From the NCBI GenBank assembly GCA_963817785.1, contig CAWFPL010000007.1, positions 310,001-374,000 on the forward strand: a stretch of 64,000 nucleotides of DNA, read 5' to 3'. The stretch comes from JAKALD01 sp963817785. GTDB lineage: Bacteria; Pseudomonadota; Gammaproteobacteria; Burkholderiales; SG8-39. Made by a program: the position numbers and the translations under genes. Each line of letters begins with the position of its first letter. The stretch's first letter is position 1. The notes below the pieces were generated by a model that was not told the origin of the DNA, searched no databases, and saw only the letters and a program-made list of their open reading frames with translations. Positions 43,193-54,031 of the stretch are shown here, one piece after another.

Positions 43193-43238
43193 TTCCTTGA
43201 CGGGCAGCAGGCGGGACAACAGCGAGGACGCGATACGC

Positions 43239-44543
43239 ATGGCAGCAAACGTGGAAACGGTCGGCGCGCTCGAGCGGCGCGTGTCGATGTCGGTGCCGCT
43301 CGAGGAGATCGAGCGCCGGGTCGACGAGCGGCTCAAGCAACTCGCGCGCAACGCCAAGATGCCGGGCTTCCGCCCCGGCAAGGTGCCGATGAAGCTGGTA
43401 GCCCGGCAGTACGGCATGCAGGTGCGCTCCGAGGTGCTCGGCGACGCGGTGGAGAAGGCTTTCGGCGAGGCGGTGAAGGGGGCCAACCTCAGGGTGGCCG
43501 GTAACCCGCGCATCGAGAAGAAGGACGGCGCCGACGACAAGGCGCTCGAGTTCAGCGCCACCTTCGAGGTCTACCCGGAGGTGAAGCTCCGCGACGTCGC
43601 GAGCGCGACCGTGGAGCGGCCGCAGGTGAGCGTCGACGAGGCGGCCGTCGACAAGACCATCGAGATCCTGCGCAAGCAGCGCATCCAGTACGTGCCGGCG
43701 GTGCGCGGCGCGCAGGACGGCGACCGGGTGACGGTCGACTTCGAGGGCACGATCGATGGTCAGCCGTTCGGCGGCAACAAGGCCTCCGGGTTTGCGTTCG
43801 TGCTCGGCGAGGGCCGCATGCTGCCCGAGTTCGACGCCGCGGCGCGCGGCATGGCCGCCGACGAAAGCAAGAGCTTCGAGCTCGGCTTCCCGGCCGATTA
43901 CCACGGCAAGGAAGTCGCCGGAAAGATCGCCCGCTTCGAGCTCGCGATCAAGCAGGTCGAGGAGCCGAAGCTGCCCGAGCTCGACGCCGAGTTCGCCAAG
44001 GGTCTGGGGGTGGCCGACGGCGACCTGGCCAAGATGCGCGAGGAAGTGAAGGCAAACGTCGAGCGGGAGGTGAAGAAGCGCATCGAGGCGCGCACCAAGA
44101 GCCAGGCGCTGCAGGCGCTGCTCGACAGCACGCCGCTCGACCTGCCGAAGGCGCTGGTGCAGGAGGAAGCGCAGCGCCTCGCGCAGGCCGCGGCTGCCGA
44201 CCTGCAGGCGCGCGGGCTGAAAATCGAGCAGGGGCGGCTCGATCCCGCGGCGTTCGATGCGAGCGCCAAGCGCCGCGTGGCGCTCGGGCTGATTATCGGC
44301 GAGCTGGCGCGCGCGCAGGGCCTGCAGCCCAAGCCTGACCAGGTGCGCGCCCTGATCGAGCAGGAGGCGCAAGGCTACGACAGCCCCGCCGAGGTGGTAA
44401 AATGGTTTTACATGCAGCCGCAGCGCTTGTCGGAAATGGAGGGCCTGGCCCTCGAGGGCAATGTCGTCAACTGGTTGCTTTCCAAGGCCAAGGTTGTCGA
44501 CAAAGCGGTTTCCTTCGACGAACTGATGGGCAGCGGCGCATGA
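43239..44543 (+). CDS. tig: Trigger factor
   Basis: 434 aa. Ribosome-binding N-domain with MPGFRPGKVPMKLV (the FRK-like loop), a PPIase FKBP domain at about 150-235 (GDRVTVDFEGTIDGQPFGG) and a helical C-domain. It chaperones nascent chains at the ribosome exit. It overlaps clpP by 4 nt. This gene shows no frameshift, unlike the three that follow. Confidence 0.97.
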   Translation: MAANVETVGALERRVSMSVPLEEIERRVDERLKQLARNAKMPGFRPGKVPMKLVARQYGMQVRSEVLGDAVEKAFGEAVKGANLRVAGNPRIEKKDGADDKALEFSATFEVYPEVKLRDVASATVERPQVSVDEAAVDKTIEILRKQRIQYVPAVRGAQDGDRVTVDFEGTIDGQPFGGNKASGFAFVLGEGRMLPEFDAAARGMAADESKSFELGFPADYHGKEVAGKIARFELAIKQVEEPKLPELDAEFAKGLGVADGDLAKMREEVKANVEREVKKRIEARTKSQALQALLDSTPLDLPKALVQEEAQRLAQAAAADLQARGLKIEQGRLDPAAFDASAKRRVALGLIIGELARAQGLQPKPDQVRALIEQEAQGYDSPAEVVKWFYMQPQRLSEMEGLALEGNVVNWLLSKAKVVDKAVSFDELMGSGA

Positions 44544-45191
44544 GCGACTTCCTCTGGCAATTTCCTCCGGCAGCCTCGGGGCGCACCGAGCCGCAAGGGC
44601 TCGGCCTGATCCCGATGGTGATCGAGCAGATCGGGCGCGGCGAGCGCGCCTACGACATCTATTCGCGCCTGCTCAAGGAGCGGGTGATGTTTCTGGTCGG
44701 GCCGGTCACCGAGCTGACGGCGAACCTGATCGTGGCGCAGCTGCTGTTCCTCGAGTCCGAGAACCCGGACAAGGACATCTTCTTCTACATCAACTCGCCG
44801 GGCGGCTCGGTGTCGGCGGGCATGGCGATCTACGACACCATGCAGTTCATCAAGCCGGACGTGTCCACGCTGTGCGTGGGGCAGGCGGCGAGCATGGGCG
44901 CGCTCCTGCTCGCCGCGGGCGCCAAGGACAAGCGCTTCTGTCTGCCCAACTCGCGCGTGATGATCCACCAGCCGCTGGGCGGCTTCCAGGGCCAGGCCTC
45001 GGACATCGAGATCCACGCGCGCGAGATCCTGTACCTGCGCGCAGCGGCTCAACGAGATCCTGGCCAAGCACACCGGCCAGACGGTGGAGGCGATCGCGCG
45101 CGACACCGATCGCGACAATTTCCTGTCCGGCGAGGACGCGGTAAAGTACGGTCTCGTGGACAAGGTGCTGACGGCGAGGGAACCAGGCTAG
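44540..45191 (+). pseudogene. clpP: ClpP protease subunit, one frameshift
   Basis: The frame from 44540 encodes normal ClpP to codon 167: FLVGPVTELTANLIVAQLL, GQAASMGALLLAAG with the catalytic Ser, VMIHQPLGGF with the His. At about 45043 one extra A breaks the frame. Removing it restores RARLNEILAKHTG and TDRDNFLSGEDAVKYGL up to a TAG at 45189. The catalytic Asp lies after the break, so the unshifted product would be dead. All residues on both sides look conserved, so a sequencing error is as likely as true loss. Confidence 0.85.
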
Positions 45192-45202
45192 GAGCACAGA
45201 GT

Positions 45203-46475
<1,273 letters not shown>

Positions 46476-46706
46476 CAAGAACCGGCGCGCCGCCGGGGTG
46501 TCGAAACAGCGGGGCGGCCGATTGTCAGAAACGTCAAATCCGGCAGTATTTTGCGCGCCGGCGCGTTGCGGCGCACGGCGGGTACGTGTAGGCTAACCCT
46601 CAGGGGTAGCGCCACGCGACGCGCGTTCCTCGCGGGGCAAATGCCCGTTGATTTTTGGCCTGGAGGCCGCATCTTCCAGGGAGCATCCACGCCTTAGAGG
46701 CCCGTA
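46476..46706. other. clpX-lon intergenic region
   Basis: 231 nt without a gene. It holds a small hairpin CCTGGA/TCCAGG at 46661-46682 close to the lon start. I looked for a heat-shock (sigma-32) promoter and saw no convincing CTTGAAA/CCCCAT pair. Confidence 0.4.
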
Positions 46707-49141
<2,435 letters not shown>

Positions 49142-49231
49142 ACGCGAGGCGGCCTTGCCGGCGGCGCCGCCGCGGGCAAGACCCAACTTTTTGGGAAAAG
49201 GGCAGCGAGCAGGTACGCGCAAGGAGGAACA

Positions 49232-49504
49232 GTGAACAAAGCGGACATGATCGAGCAGATCGCGCAGGCGGCGGAAATCTCGAAATCGGCCGCCGAGCGC
49301 GCGGTCGACGCGATGGTCGGGGCAATCAAATCGAGCCTGAAGAAGGGCGACAGCGTGACGCTGGTAGGGTTCGGCACCTTCTACGCCGGCAAGCGCGCGG
49401 CGCGCACCGGGCGCAATCCGCAGACCGGAGCGGAAATCAAGATCGAAGCCGCGCAAGTGCCGAAGTTCCGCGCTGGAAAAGCCCTGAAGGATGCGCTAAA
49501 CTGA
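49232..49504 (+). CDS. hupB: DNA-binding protein HU-beta
   Basis: 90 aa from a GTG at 49232 behind AAGGAGG. MNKADMIEQIAQAAEISKSA, VTLVGFGTFYAGKRAARTGR (DNA-binding arm with GRNPQTG) and VPKFRAGKALKDALN match HupB closely. It is a nucleoid protein that bends DNA. Located between lon and tRNA-Val as is usual in betaproteobacteria. Confidence 0.97.
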   Translation: MNKADMIEQIAQAAEISKSAAERAVDAMVGAIKSSLKKGDSVTLVGFGTFYAGKRAARTGRNPQTGAEIKIEAAQVPKFRAGKALKDALN

Positions 49505-49544
49505 CGCGCTTTTTTTGCGGCGCGTTGCCGAACGGGTGGCCGGA

Positions 49545-49619
49545 GGGTGCTTAGCTCAGCGGTAGAGCGTCGCCCTTACAAGGCGAATGTCGGGAGTTCG
49601 ACCCTCTCAGCACCCACCA
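49545..49619 (+). tRNA. tRNA-Val (anticodon TAC)
   Basis: 75 nt with CCA. Acceptor GGGTGCT pairs with AGCACCC; anticodon stem-loop CGCCCTTACAAGGCG; T loop GTTCGAC. Third-last gene of the conserved backbone block. Confidence 0.96.
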
Positions 49620-49632
49620 AAGGATCAACGCT

Positions 49633-49670
49633 GCATCGCGACGCAGCAGCACGCTGCTGCGTCGCGATGC
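49633..49670. repeat. Palindromic repeat family B, copy 2
   Basis: 38 bp, left half GCATCGCGACGCAGCAGCA, essentially perfect. Followed by CTTACTTTC, the reverse complement of the flank seen at copy 1, so the orientation is opposite. It lies between tRNA-Val and tRNA-Asp. Confidence 0.8.
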
Positions 49671-49709
49671 CTTACTTTCAGGAAAGCCGAAGGCAGTTCG
49701 TCCGGGCAC

Positions 49710-49786
49710 GGAGTGGTAGTTCAGTTGGTTAGAATACCGGCCTGTCACGCCGGGGGTCGCGGGTTCGAGTCCCGTCCACTCCGCCA
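49710..49786 (+). tRNA. tRNA-Asp (anticodon GTC)
   Basis: 77 nt with CCA. Acceptor GGAGTGG pairs with CCACTCC; anticodon loop in CGGCCTGTCACGCCGG; T loop GGTTCGAGTCC. The integrase gene of a conjugative element begins 28 nt after it, so its 3' end is the likely integration site. Confidence 0.97.
49760..49786. other. Putative left attachment site (att) in tRNA-Asp
   Basis: Inferred: the tRNA 3' end (GGTTCGAGTCCCGTCCACTC and CGCCA) is the usual core for tRNA-Asp integrating elements, and the integrase lies next to it. The second copy should be at the far end of the element, outside this window. Confidence 0.5.
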
Positions 49787-49813
49787 AATCTTTCAAGCAC
49801 TTATCACCGAAGG

Positions 49814-50794
49814 CTAGACCAGCGCGCCGGTGGACTGTGCCGAAAGTGTGCTTGGGAGGGCAAAAACTCTCCCCGCTTCCTCGGCTTGCTGCTTCGCGGC
49901 ACATACAGCCGCCGCCGCTTTCCACTGCTCCGCGAGCTTCTCAGCGGTGGGCCGCAGGTCTTCGATGTAGAGGTGGGTGTAGTTGTCCATCGCACCCAGC
50001 CCCCGCACCGACCAGCCGCCTAGACGCGCCCGCATCTCCGCGCTGACCCCCAACTGTGCCAACCACGAGTTGCCGCAATGGCGCATCGTGTGGAAGGTAA
50101 CAGTGGGCATCTCCACCGCGTCGCGTGCGTCCCGCCACGTCTTCGTGAGGACCTGAGTAATCCTGCTGCCCCAGTAGTGGAACACGTACTCCGGGTGGCG
50201 ATCCTTGGCGGCGTTGCGTCGCTTCAGGATCTCCAGCGCGACCGAGTTGAGGGGAACGTAGATCGGCTTGCCCGTCTTGGTGAACCGGCCAGCGATCTGT
50301 ACTGCTCGCTTCTCCCAGTCGATCATCGACCACGTCAGGCCTGTCACGTTGCCGCGACGGTGGAGAGTCATTGCCGAATAAGCCGCCATGTCCGCCGAAT
50401 GAGGTGGCAGCATCTCGCAAAGCCGTTGCACCTCATACGGGGTAGGGCAGGCGTCACGCGGTAGACCCACCTGGTACGTCTTGAGGACTGGGGCGCGGTT
50501 GCCCCATCCCCATTTGCGCTCGGCAGCGTTCAGGATCGTCTGGACCACCCGGACATACTTGTTGGCGGTCAAGTTGCACGAGGCGGGGCCGGATAGGTCC
50601 ACCTTCCTGTGCTTCTCGATGATGCCCGCAATCATGTCTCGGGTGATCTCGTTCAGGTCCTTAACGTGCCGCAAGTGGTCATCCCACCAGCGCAACCGCT
50701 GCTGCTCATCGTTCCAAGACTTCATCGAGGCGGCGACTTCCTTGAACCGCATCTCGACCGCCTCTTGCCATGTCCGCTTTGGCTTGACGCCCAT
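49814..50794 (-). CDS. int: Tyrosine recombinase integrase, catalytic part
   Basis: 326 aa from the ATG at 50794. The catalytic residues are complete: first Arg in TLHRRGNVTGLTWS, Lys in GRFTKTGKPIYVPL, HTMRH, GGWS and Tyr in DNYTHLY. It inserts and excises the element at tRNA-Asp. The true gene seems to start upstream at 51025: the codons before 50794 also read as integrase (VRESTGTEDLEQAVAA), but an in-frame TGA at 50900-50902 interrupts them. As annotated, the protein lacks its N-terminal arm-binding part. Confidence 0.88.
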   Translation of the reverse strand: MGVKPKRTWQEAVEMRFKEVAASMKSWNDEQQRLRWWDDHLRHVKDLNEITRDMIAGIIEKHRKVDLSGPASCNLTANKYVRVVQTILNAAERKWGWGNRAPVLKTYQVGLPRDACPTPYEVQRLCEMLPPHSADMAAYSAMTLHRRGNVTGLTWSMIDWEKRAVQIAGRFTKTGKPIYVPLNSVALEILKRRNAAKDRHPEYVFHYWGSRITQVLTKTWRDARDAVEMPTVTFHTMRHCGNSWLAQLGVSAEMRARLGGWSVRGLGAMDNYTHLYIEDLRPTAEKLAEQWKAAAAVCAAKQQAEEAGRVFALPSTLSAQSTGALV

Positions 50795-51025
50795 GTACTC
50801 GCCGAGCCAGTGGTCATGCCGCTTCTTCGCTGTTGCTGCTACTGCCTGCTCTAGATCCTCAGTCCCAGTGCTCTCGCGTACCCCCTTGATACGGCACCAT
50901 CAGAGTTTCGTTCCGGGACGCCGAAAGAGGCCGTGCTTCTTCGCGAGTGCATACTCCTTGCCACCGAGTCCTTCGGCCCAAGCGGGCAGTCCTTCTGCTC
51001 CTGCAGCTGTTCCAGACTTCGGCAT
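50795..51025 (-). pseudogene. Integrase 5' part interrupted by an opal codon
   Basis: ATG at 51025 behind AAGGAG, then 41 codons ending GLFRRPGTKL, a TGA (50900-50902), then WCRIKGVRESTGTEDLEQAV leading in frame into the catalytic part. Integrases of this type typically have a WW pair here (RRPGSKxWWxRxxxxGxRxRxSTGT), so TGA stands where one TGG is expected. One base change restores a 403-codon integrase. Confidence 0.7.
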
Positions 51026-51222
51026 TGCTGGTCTCCTTGATCTCTCGTGGAGTCCGGCAGTGCCAGCCGTGGCAGATCATAGGGGAAGCGCCACAGCTTG
51101 CCAACCTTGATGCCACCTAACTCCTTGGCGTGTCGTCGCACCGTCTCCTCGCACACTGCGAGCTGTGCGGCCTTCTCGCGTAGGGAGAGGTGTTGCTGCG
51201 TTGTGGTCATCTGCTTCCCCAT
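50851..51222 (-). CDS. Helix-turn-helix protein, candidate excisionase
   Basis: 123 aa from the ATG at 51222 (or 119 from 51210). A MerR/Xis-like helix-turn-helix: SLREKAAQLAVCEETVRRHA followed by KELGGIKVGKLWRFPYD. The C-terminal half is unlike known proteins and overlaps the integrase 5' part in another frame, so the end may be unimportant. It lies between the FlhC-like regulator and int, with overlapping codons, the place expected of an excisionase. Confidence 0.65.
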   Translation of the reverse strand: MGKQMTTTQQHLSLREKAAQLAVCEETVRRHAKELGGIKVGKLWRFPYDLPRLALPDSTRDQGDQQCRSLEQLQEQKDCPLGPKDSVARSMHSRRSTASFGVPERNSDGAVSRGYARALGLRI

Positions 51223-51860
51223 CACGGCCCCGCCGCATGCCGAGCGTTCGACGGCCGCACTGGATGCGCATCGCCGCGCTTCGTGGCCGAGACCCCAATC
51301 GCCTTCGTGGCGGCGGGTGAACTGGCCGGTTTGTGTTTGCGGCCGGACTTGCCCCGCAGGCGCTTGGAGACTTCGAGGCTTCCCCGGCAGGCGGGGCAGG
51401 TGTAGCCCGTAGCCCCTTCGTGCGCCTGGACCAACGTGTATGCGCGGCAGCGCGGCGCACTGCAATGTGCTACGCGAATTGTGCCGTCGGCTTGCCTGAA
51501 CAGCTGCAGCAGACGCCAGGCCCGATCGATCGGCATGCGCGGGTCGCCCCACAGGCCGCAGTAGTGAGCGTAGGCCGCAATAAACGCCTCTCTCGTTTCC
51601 TTGATCTGGGGCGCGAGACACTGGTAGAGGCTGATAAAGGTTGCGGCGTGCAGGCGCATCACGGGCGCGAAGTAGTAGTCGTTGCTTCTCGGTGTCTGCC
51701 CCGAGGGCGAGGAGCGTCCCGTGATCTCCTCATAGAGTTGTCGCGCTTGCGGCAGCGACATGTCGAGGATCGCGGCGATAAGGCTTGCGCGCATGCCGCG
51801 TCGGATCAGCTCAGAGGCGAGCTGGCGGTGATGCACCTGGATTGAGCGATTCTTGATCAT
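51222..51860 (-). CDS. FlhC-like transcriptional activator (SetC-type)
   Basis: 212 aa. Resembles FlhC throughout: RRGMRASLIAAILDMSLPQA, RQLYEEITGRSSPSGQTPRS, FIAAYAHYCGL, MPIDRAWRLLQLF, and the zinc site of four Cys (HCSAPRCR then CPAC). In SXT-family ICEs and IncA/C plasmids SetC/AcaC are FlhC homologues that, with SetD/AcaD, turn on transfer genes. The gene overlaps the FlhD-like gene by 4 nt. The C-terminal 45 residues are basic and extra. Confidence 0.82.
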   Translation of the reverse strand: MIKNRSIQVHHRQLASELIRRGMRASLIAAILDMSLPQARQLYEEITGRSSPSGQTPRSNDYYFAPVMRLHAATFISLYQCLAPQIKETREAFIAAYAHYCGLWGDPRMPIDRAWRLLQLFRQADGTIRVAHCSAPRCRAYTLVQAHEGATGYTCPACRGSLEVSKRLRGKSGRKHKPASSPAATKAIGVSATKRGDAHPVRPSNARHAAGP

Positions 51861-52180
51861 GGGGTGGGTTCCCTCGGAAGCGTCTTCAGGAACGCGTGGA
51901 GCATATGGTTTGCGTCCAGCGTGCCATCGGCTAGGCGCCGCCACGTTTGCTCGTCCGTGAACCGCAGTTGGGCGACCAAGCAATCGGAATCCACCACGGT
52001 CTGGAGGCTGCTGTATGCAACCGTGCGTAGCGCCTCGACCACCGGCTGCTCGATTCCGAGGAGTAGGGATGCCGCCATGCAGCTTCTGGAGAGCCGAATG
52101 GCGAGGGAGATATACTCGCGGTTGAGCTGGCGGATTCGTTCCCGATCGGGTTTCTGGAGATCCAAGTTTTGGAGGTCCAC
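51857..52180 (-). CDS. FlhD-like transcriptional activator (SetD-type)
   Basis: 107 aa from a GTG at 52180 behind AGGAGG. It aligns along FlhD: LNREYISLAIRLSRSCMAAS, LLLGIEQPVVEALRTVAYSS, LQTVVDSDCLVAQLRFTDEQ and TWRRL. FlhD forms a complex with FlhC that activates transcription with sigma-70. It starts 14 nt after the coiled-coil gene stop and is coupled to the FlhC-like gene. No other flagellar gene is near, which supports an ICE-control role. Confidence 0.8.
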   Translation of the reverse strand: MDLQNLDLQKPDRERIRQLNREYISLAIRLSRSCMAASLLLGIEQPVVEALRTVAYSSLQTVVDSDCLVAQLRFTDEQTWRRLADGTLDANHMLHAFLKTLPREPTP

Positions 52181-52194
52181 TTGTGCCTCCTGAT

Positions 52195-53304
52195 CTAGCG
52201 CCGCTTGGCCGATTTGACCTGAGGCTTCGCCCGAGTTCCCTGCTCGATCTGCGCGGCCAGGGTACGCAGGTGTTCGGCAACGCGGCGGCACTCGGCCTCG
52301 ATGCGAGCATCGTTGCCGGCCATCGACAGCATGAGTGCCGCGGTGTACTTCGAGGCGAGCGCTTGGATGTCGGTCCGGAAGTTGACGAGGGCCTCGAGAC
52401 CTGACTGCGCTCGCGCGCGCTGATCCTGCAGGGCGGCAAACTCGCGCCGCGCCACCTCCACGCCGGTCTGGGCCTTGGCGAGCTCGCCATCGACCTGGCG
52501 CAGGCGCTTTTCCTTGTCCTTGATGGCCGCCTCGACGGAAGCGTACCCGGGCGGGATTTTCGGGACTTCCCGCTCGATCACCTGTGGGTTTGCCCGTAGC
52601 GCAGCGATCGTGTTTTGGAGCTCGGCGTGCTCCGCGCCGAGTTGCGTGAGCTCGTCCGTGGCGCTTTGCAGCGCCTGCGCAACGCGCTCGGACTGCTCCT
52701 TCTGGCGCAGCATGGTCAATTCGAGCTGCTCGTACTTGGCGGTGCCCTGCTGCACCGCTTTGCGCGATTCGGTCAAGTCGCTCGCCACGTCTTCCTTTTC
52801 CGCTTCGACCTGCTCGATCGTGGCTTCGAGGCGCTTGATGGCGTCGTTCAGATCCGCAGGGGTGACGCGCTTGCCCTCGGCTGCCTGGCCGATGATGTCC
52901 TCGAGCACGCGCTCGGAGGTCTTGCCTTCGCCGAGTTTGTACAGGAGCGTGGAAGAGATGTTCTCGAGCACCGTGTGCTGGTCGCCCAAGCGCTGCTCGG
53001 CGAACTGGGTCGCCGCGACGATGCGCCGCGCGATCCGCGGGTCGAGCCCGCACTCGTATTCGCACACGGCATCGTAGTAGCCCGCGAGCTTGGCCTTGAT
53101 CTGCATGAGCTGGCGCCCGATCTCGATCACCTCGTAGGCCGTGCGGCGCATCGACTCACGCACGCGCTGCACGTGGCCGGTTACTTCCGCGCGTAGCTGC
53201 GGATCTTTGATCTGCTGCAAGCTAAAGCTCTGAGCCTGCGGCTTGGCGCTTGGCGCGGGCACCTCCGTTTGCGCCGATGTGATGCTCACTACTTTGCTTG
53301 CCAT
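52195..53304 (-). CDS. Coiled-coil protein with DUF3102-like N-terminus
   Basis: 369 aa from the ATG at 53304 (GGGGGAATGAG upstream). Residues about 45-110 resemble DUF3102 (YEVIEIGRQLMQIKAKLAGY, then CEYECGLDPRIARRIVAA), a domain of phage and plasmid proteins. Residues about 165-330 form a long coiled coil (KRLEATIEQVEAEKEDVASD and so on). The end is basic. Function unknown; it is first in an operon with the FlhD/FlhC-like regulators, xis-like gene and int. Confidence 0.7.
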   Translation of the reverse strand: MASKVVSITSAQTEVPAPSAKPQAQSFSLQQIKDPQLRAEVTGHVQRVRESMRRTAYEVIEIGRQLMQIKAKLAGYYDAVCEYECGLDPRIARRIVAATQFAEQRLGDQHTVLENISSTLLYKLGEGKTSERVLEDIIGQAAEGKRVTPADLNDAIKRLEATIEQVEAEKEDVASDLTESRKAVQQGTAKYEQLELTMLRQKEQSERVAQALQSATDELTQLGAEHAELQNTIAALRANPQVIEREVPKIPPGYASVEAAIKDKEKRLRQVDGELAKAQTGVEVARREFAALQDQRARAQSGLEALVNFRTDIQALASKYTAALMLSMAGNDARIEAECRRVAEHLRTLAAQIEQGTRAKPQVKSAKRR

Positions 53305-53410
53305 CTCATTCCCCCGATGTTGATGGAGTTCCAATTAAATGACCGTGCCGAACCGGGCGGTACGGCGAAAGAGGCACCTTTTTACACAGGTTTCGGTGAT
53401 CAACTCGCAT

Positions 53411-53425
53411 CCCCCCCCCCCCCCC
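53411..53425. repeat. Homopolymer of 15 C (G on the minus strand)
   Basis: An unbroken run of 15 C, by far the longest homopolymer in the window, in the leader between the riboswitch and the coiled-coil gene. On the minus strand a GTG with GGAGG ahead opens a frame through it that stops four codons later (AT-GCG-AGT-TGA); a loss of one G would let it run to 3 nt before the next gene. Confidence 0.8.
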
Positions 53426-53651
53426 GCGCAAGCGCGCTTTTCGTAATTTGCGGCTCCCGATGGCGCGCCTCGTCTGCGCTTGTGCGCCGGCCTCCAGCGG
53501 GATGAGTAGCGAGCAGCACACCTTGCGAGGTGTGGACGATTGAACCGCGCTCGTCAGCCGTCGCGAATGCCACGATTCCTCCACGATGAGGAAGCCTCTA
53601 GGGCATAAGCGCAGCTTCGCGAAGAAGCGAATCTGGACTGACGGCCCGTGT

Positions 53652-53738
53652 TTCGGACCGGCGGCCCCGCTACCATGTGCCCAGGGGGCAGTTAGGCCGG
53701 GAGCTTTGCGTCGCCGCCTTTCGGCGGCTTTGCCCTTA
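53652..53738 (-). ncRNA. Cyclic-di-GMP-I (GEMM) riboswitch, ICE copy
   Basis: Minus-strand RNA: AAGGGCAAAG, CCGCC-GAAA-GGCGG, CGACGCAAAGC, CCCGGCCTAACTG, then CATGGTAGCGGGGCCGCCGG. Same architecture as the backbone copy and the Vc2 aptamer, including the GAAA tetraloop and CCUAA/AUGG receptor. It points toward the operon of coiled-coil protein, FlhD-like, FlhC-like, xis-like and int genes, whose first ATG is about 350 nt downstream. A promoter-like TTGCGC/TATTTT pair lies before it at about 53750-53780. Confidence 0.88.
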
Positions 53739-53795
53739 GCGTTAATTCCAAAATATGAAACAACCCGGCCGCTGCGCAACAAGAATTTGACAGTT

Positions 53796-53811
53796 CTGAC
53801 AAAAGTTCACA
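53796..53811 (-). promoter_or_regulatory. Box shared with the backbone riboswitch promoter
   Basis: TGTGAACTTTTGTCAG on the minus strand, 58 nt upstream of the aptamer. It matches 14 of 16 bases of the box at 20317-20332, which has almost the same distance to its aptamer. Confidence 0.45.
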
Positions 53812-54031
53812 CTACGCTTTCTATTCCGCAAGAATTCCGCATCATCGAGGCCCGGCCGATCGCGACTCGGATACGCGAGGATTTACTAGGGCGCCTCGCT
53901 CTAGGCGCTTGCGGGAGGCCCACCCTTTGTCTTGCTTTCGCGACGCTCGTCGAGTCGTTATTGGATAAGGCGCGCATTTAGGCAACGATTCGAGAATCAC
54001 TCGGGACCCGGGACGCGAACAATGGGTCCGC
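53812..54031. other. Divergent promoter region before the relaxase gene
   Basis: 220 nt without a convincing gene. It has a small inverted repeat GCGCCT/AGGCGC at 53891-53908. It could hold the rightward tra promoter, a binding site for the FlhDC-like complex or oriT; none can be proven by eye. Confidence 0.35.

Noticed and set aside
42213..44372. 719-codon leftward frame reaching over tRNA-Leu and tig
   Set aside because: Only the part from 43016 down is HpnC; the rest is antisense to tig and the tRNA.
49501..49530. Terminator after hupB at the run of seven T
   Set aside because: No stable GC hairpin directly precedes the T-run.
53306..53782. 158-codon leftward open frame over the ICE riboswitch
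   Set aside because: It runs through the aptamer and the G run, is Arg/Ser rich without any domain and has no ribosome site at its start; the RNA signal explains the sequence better.
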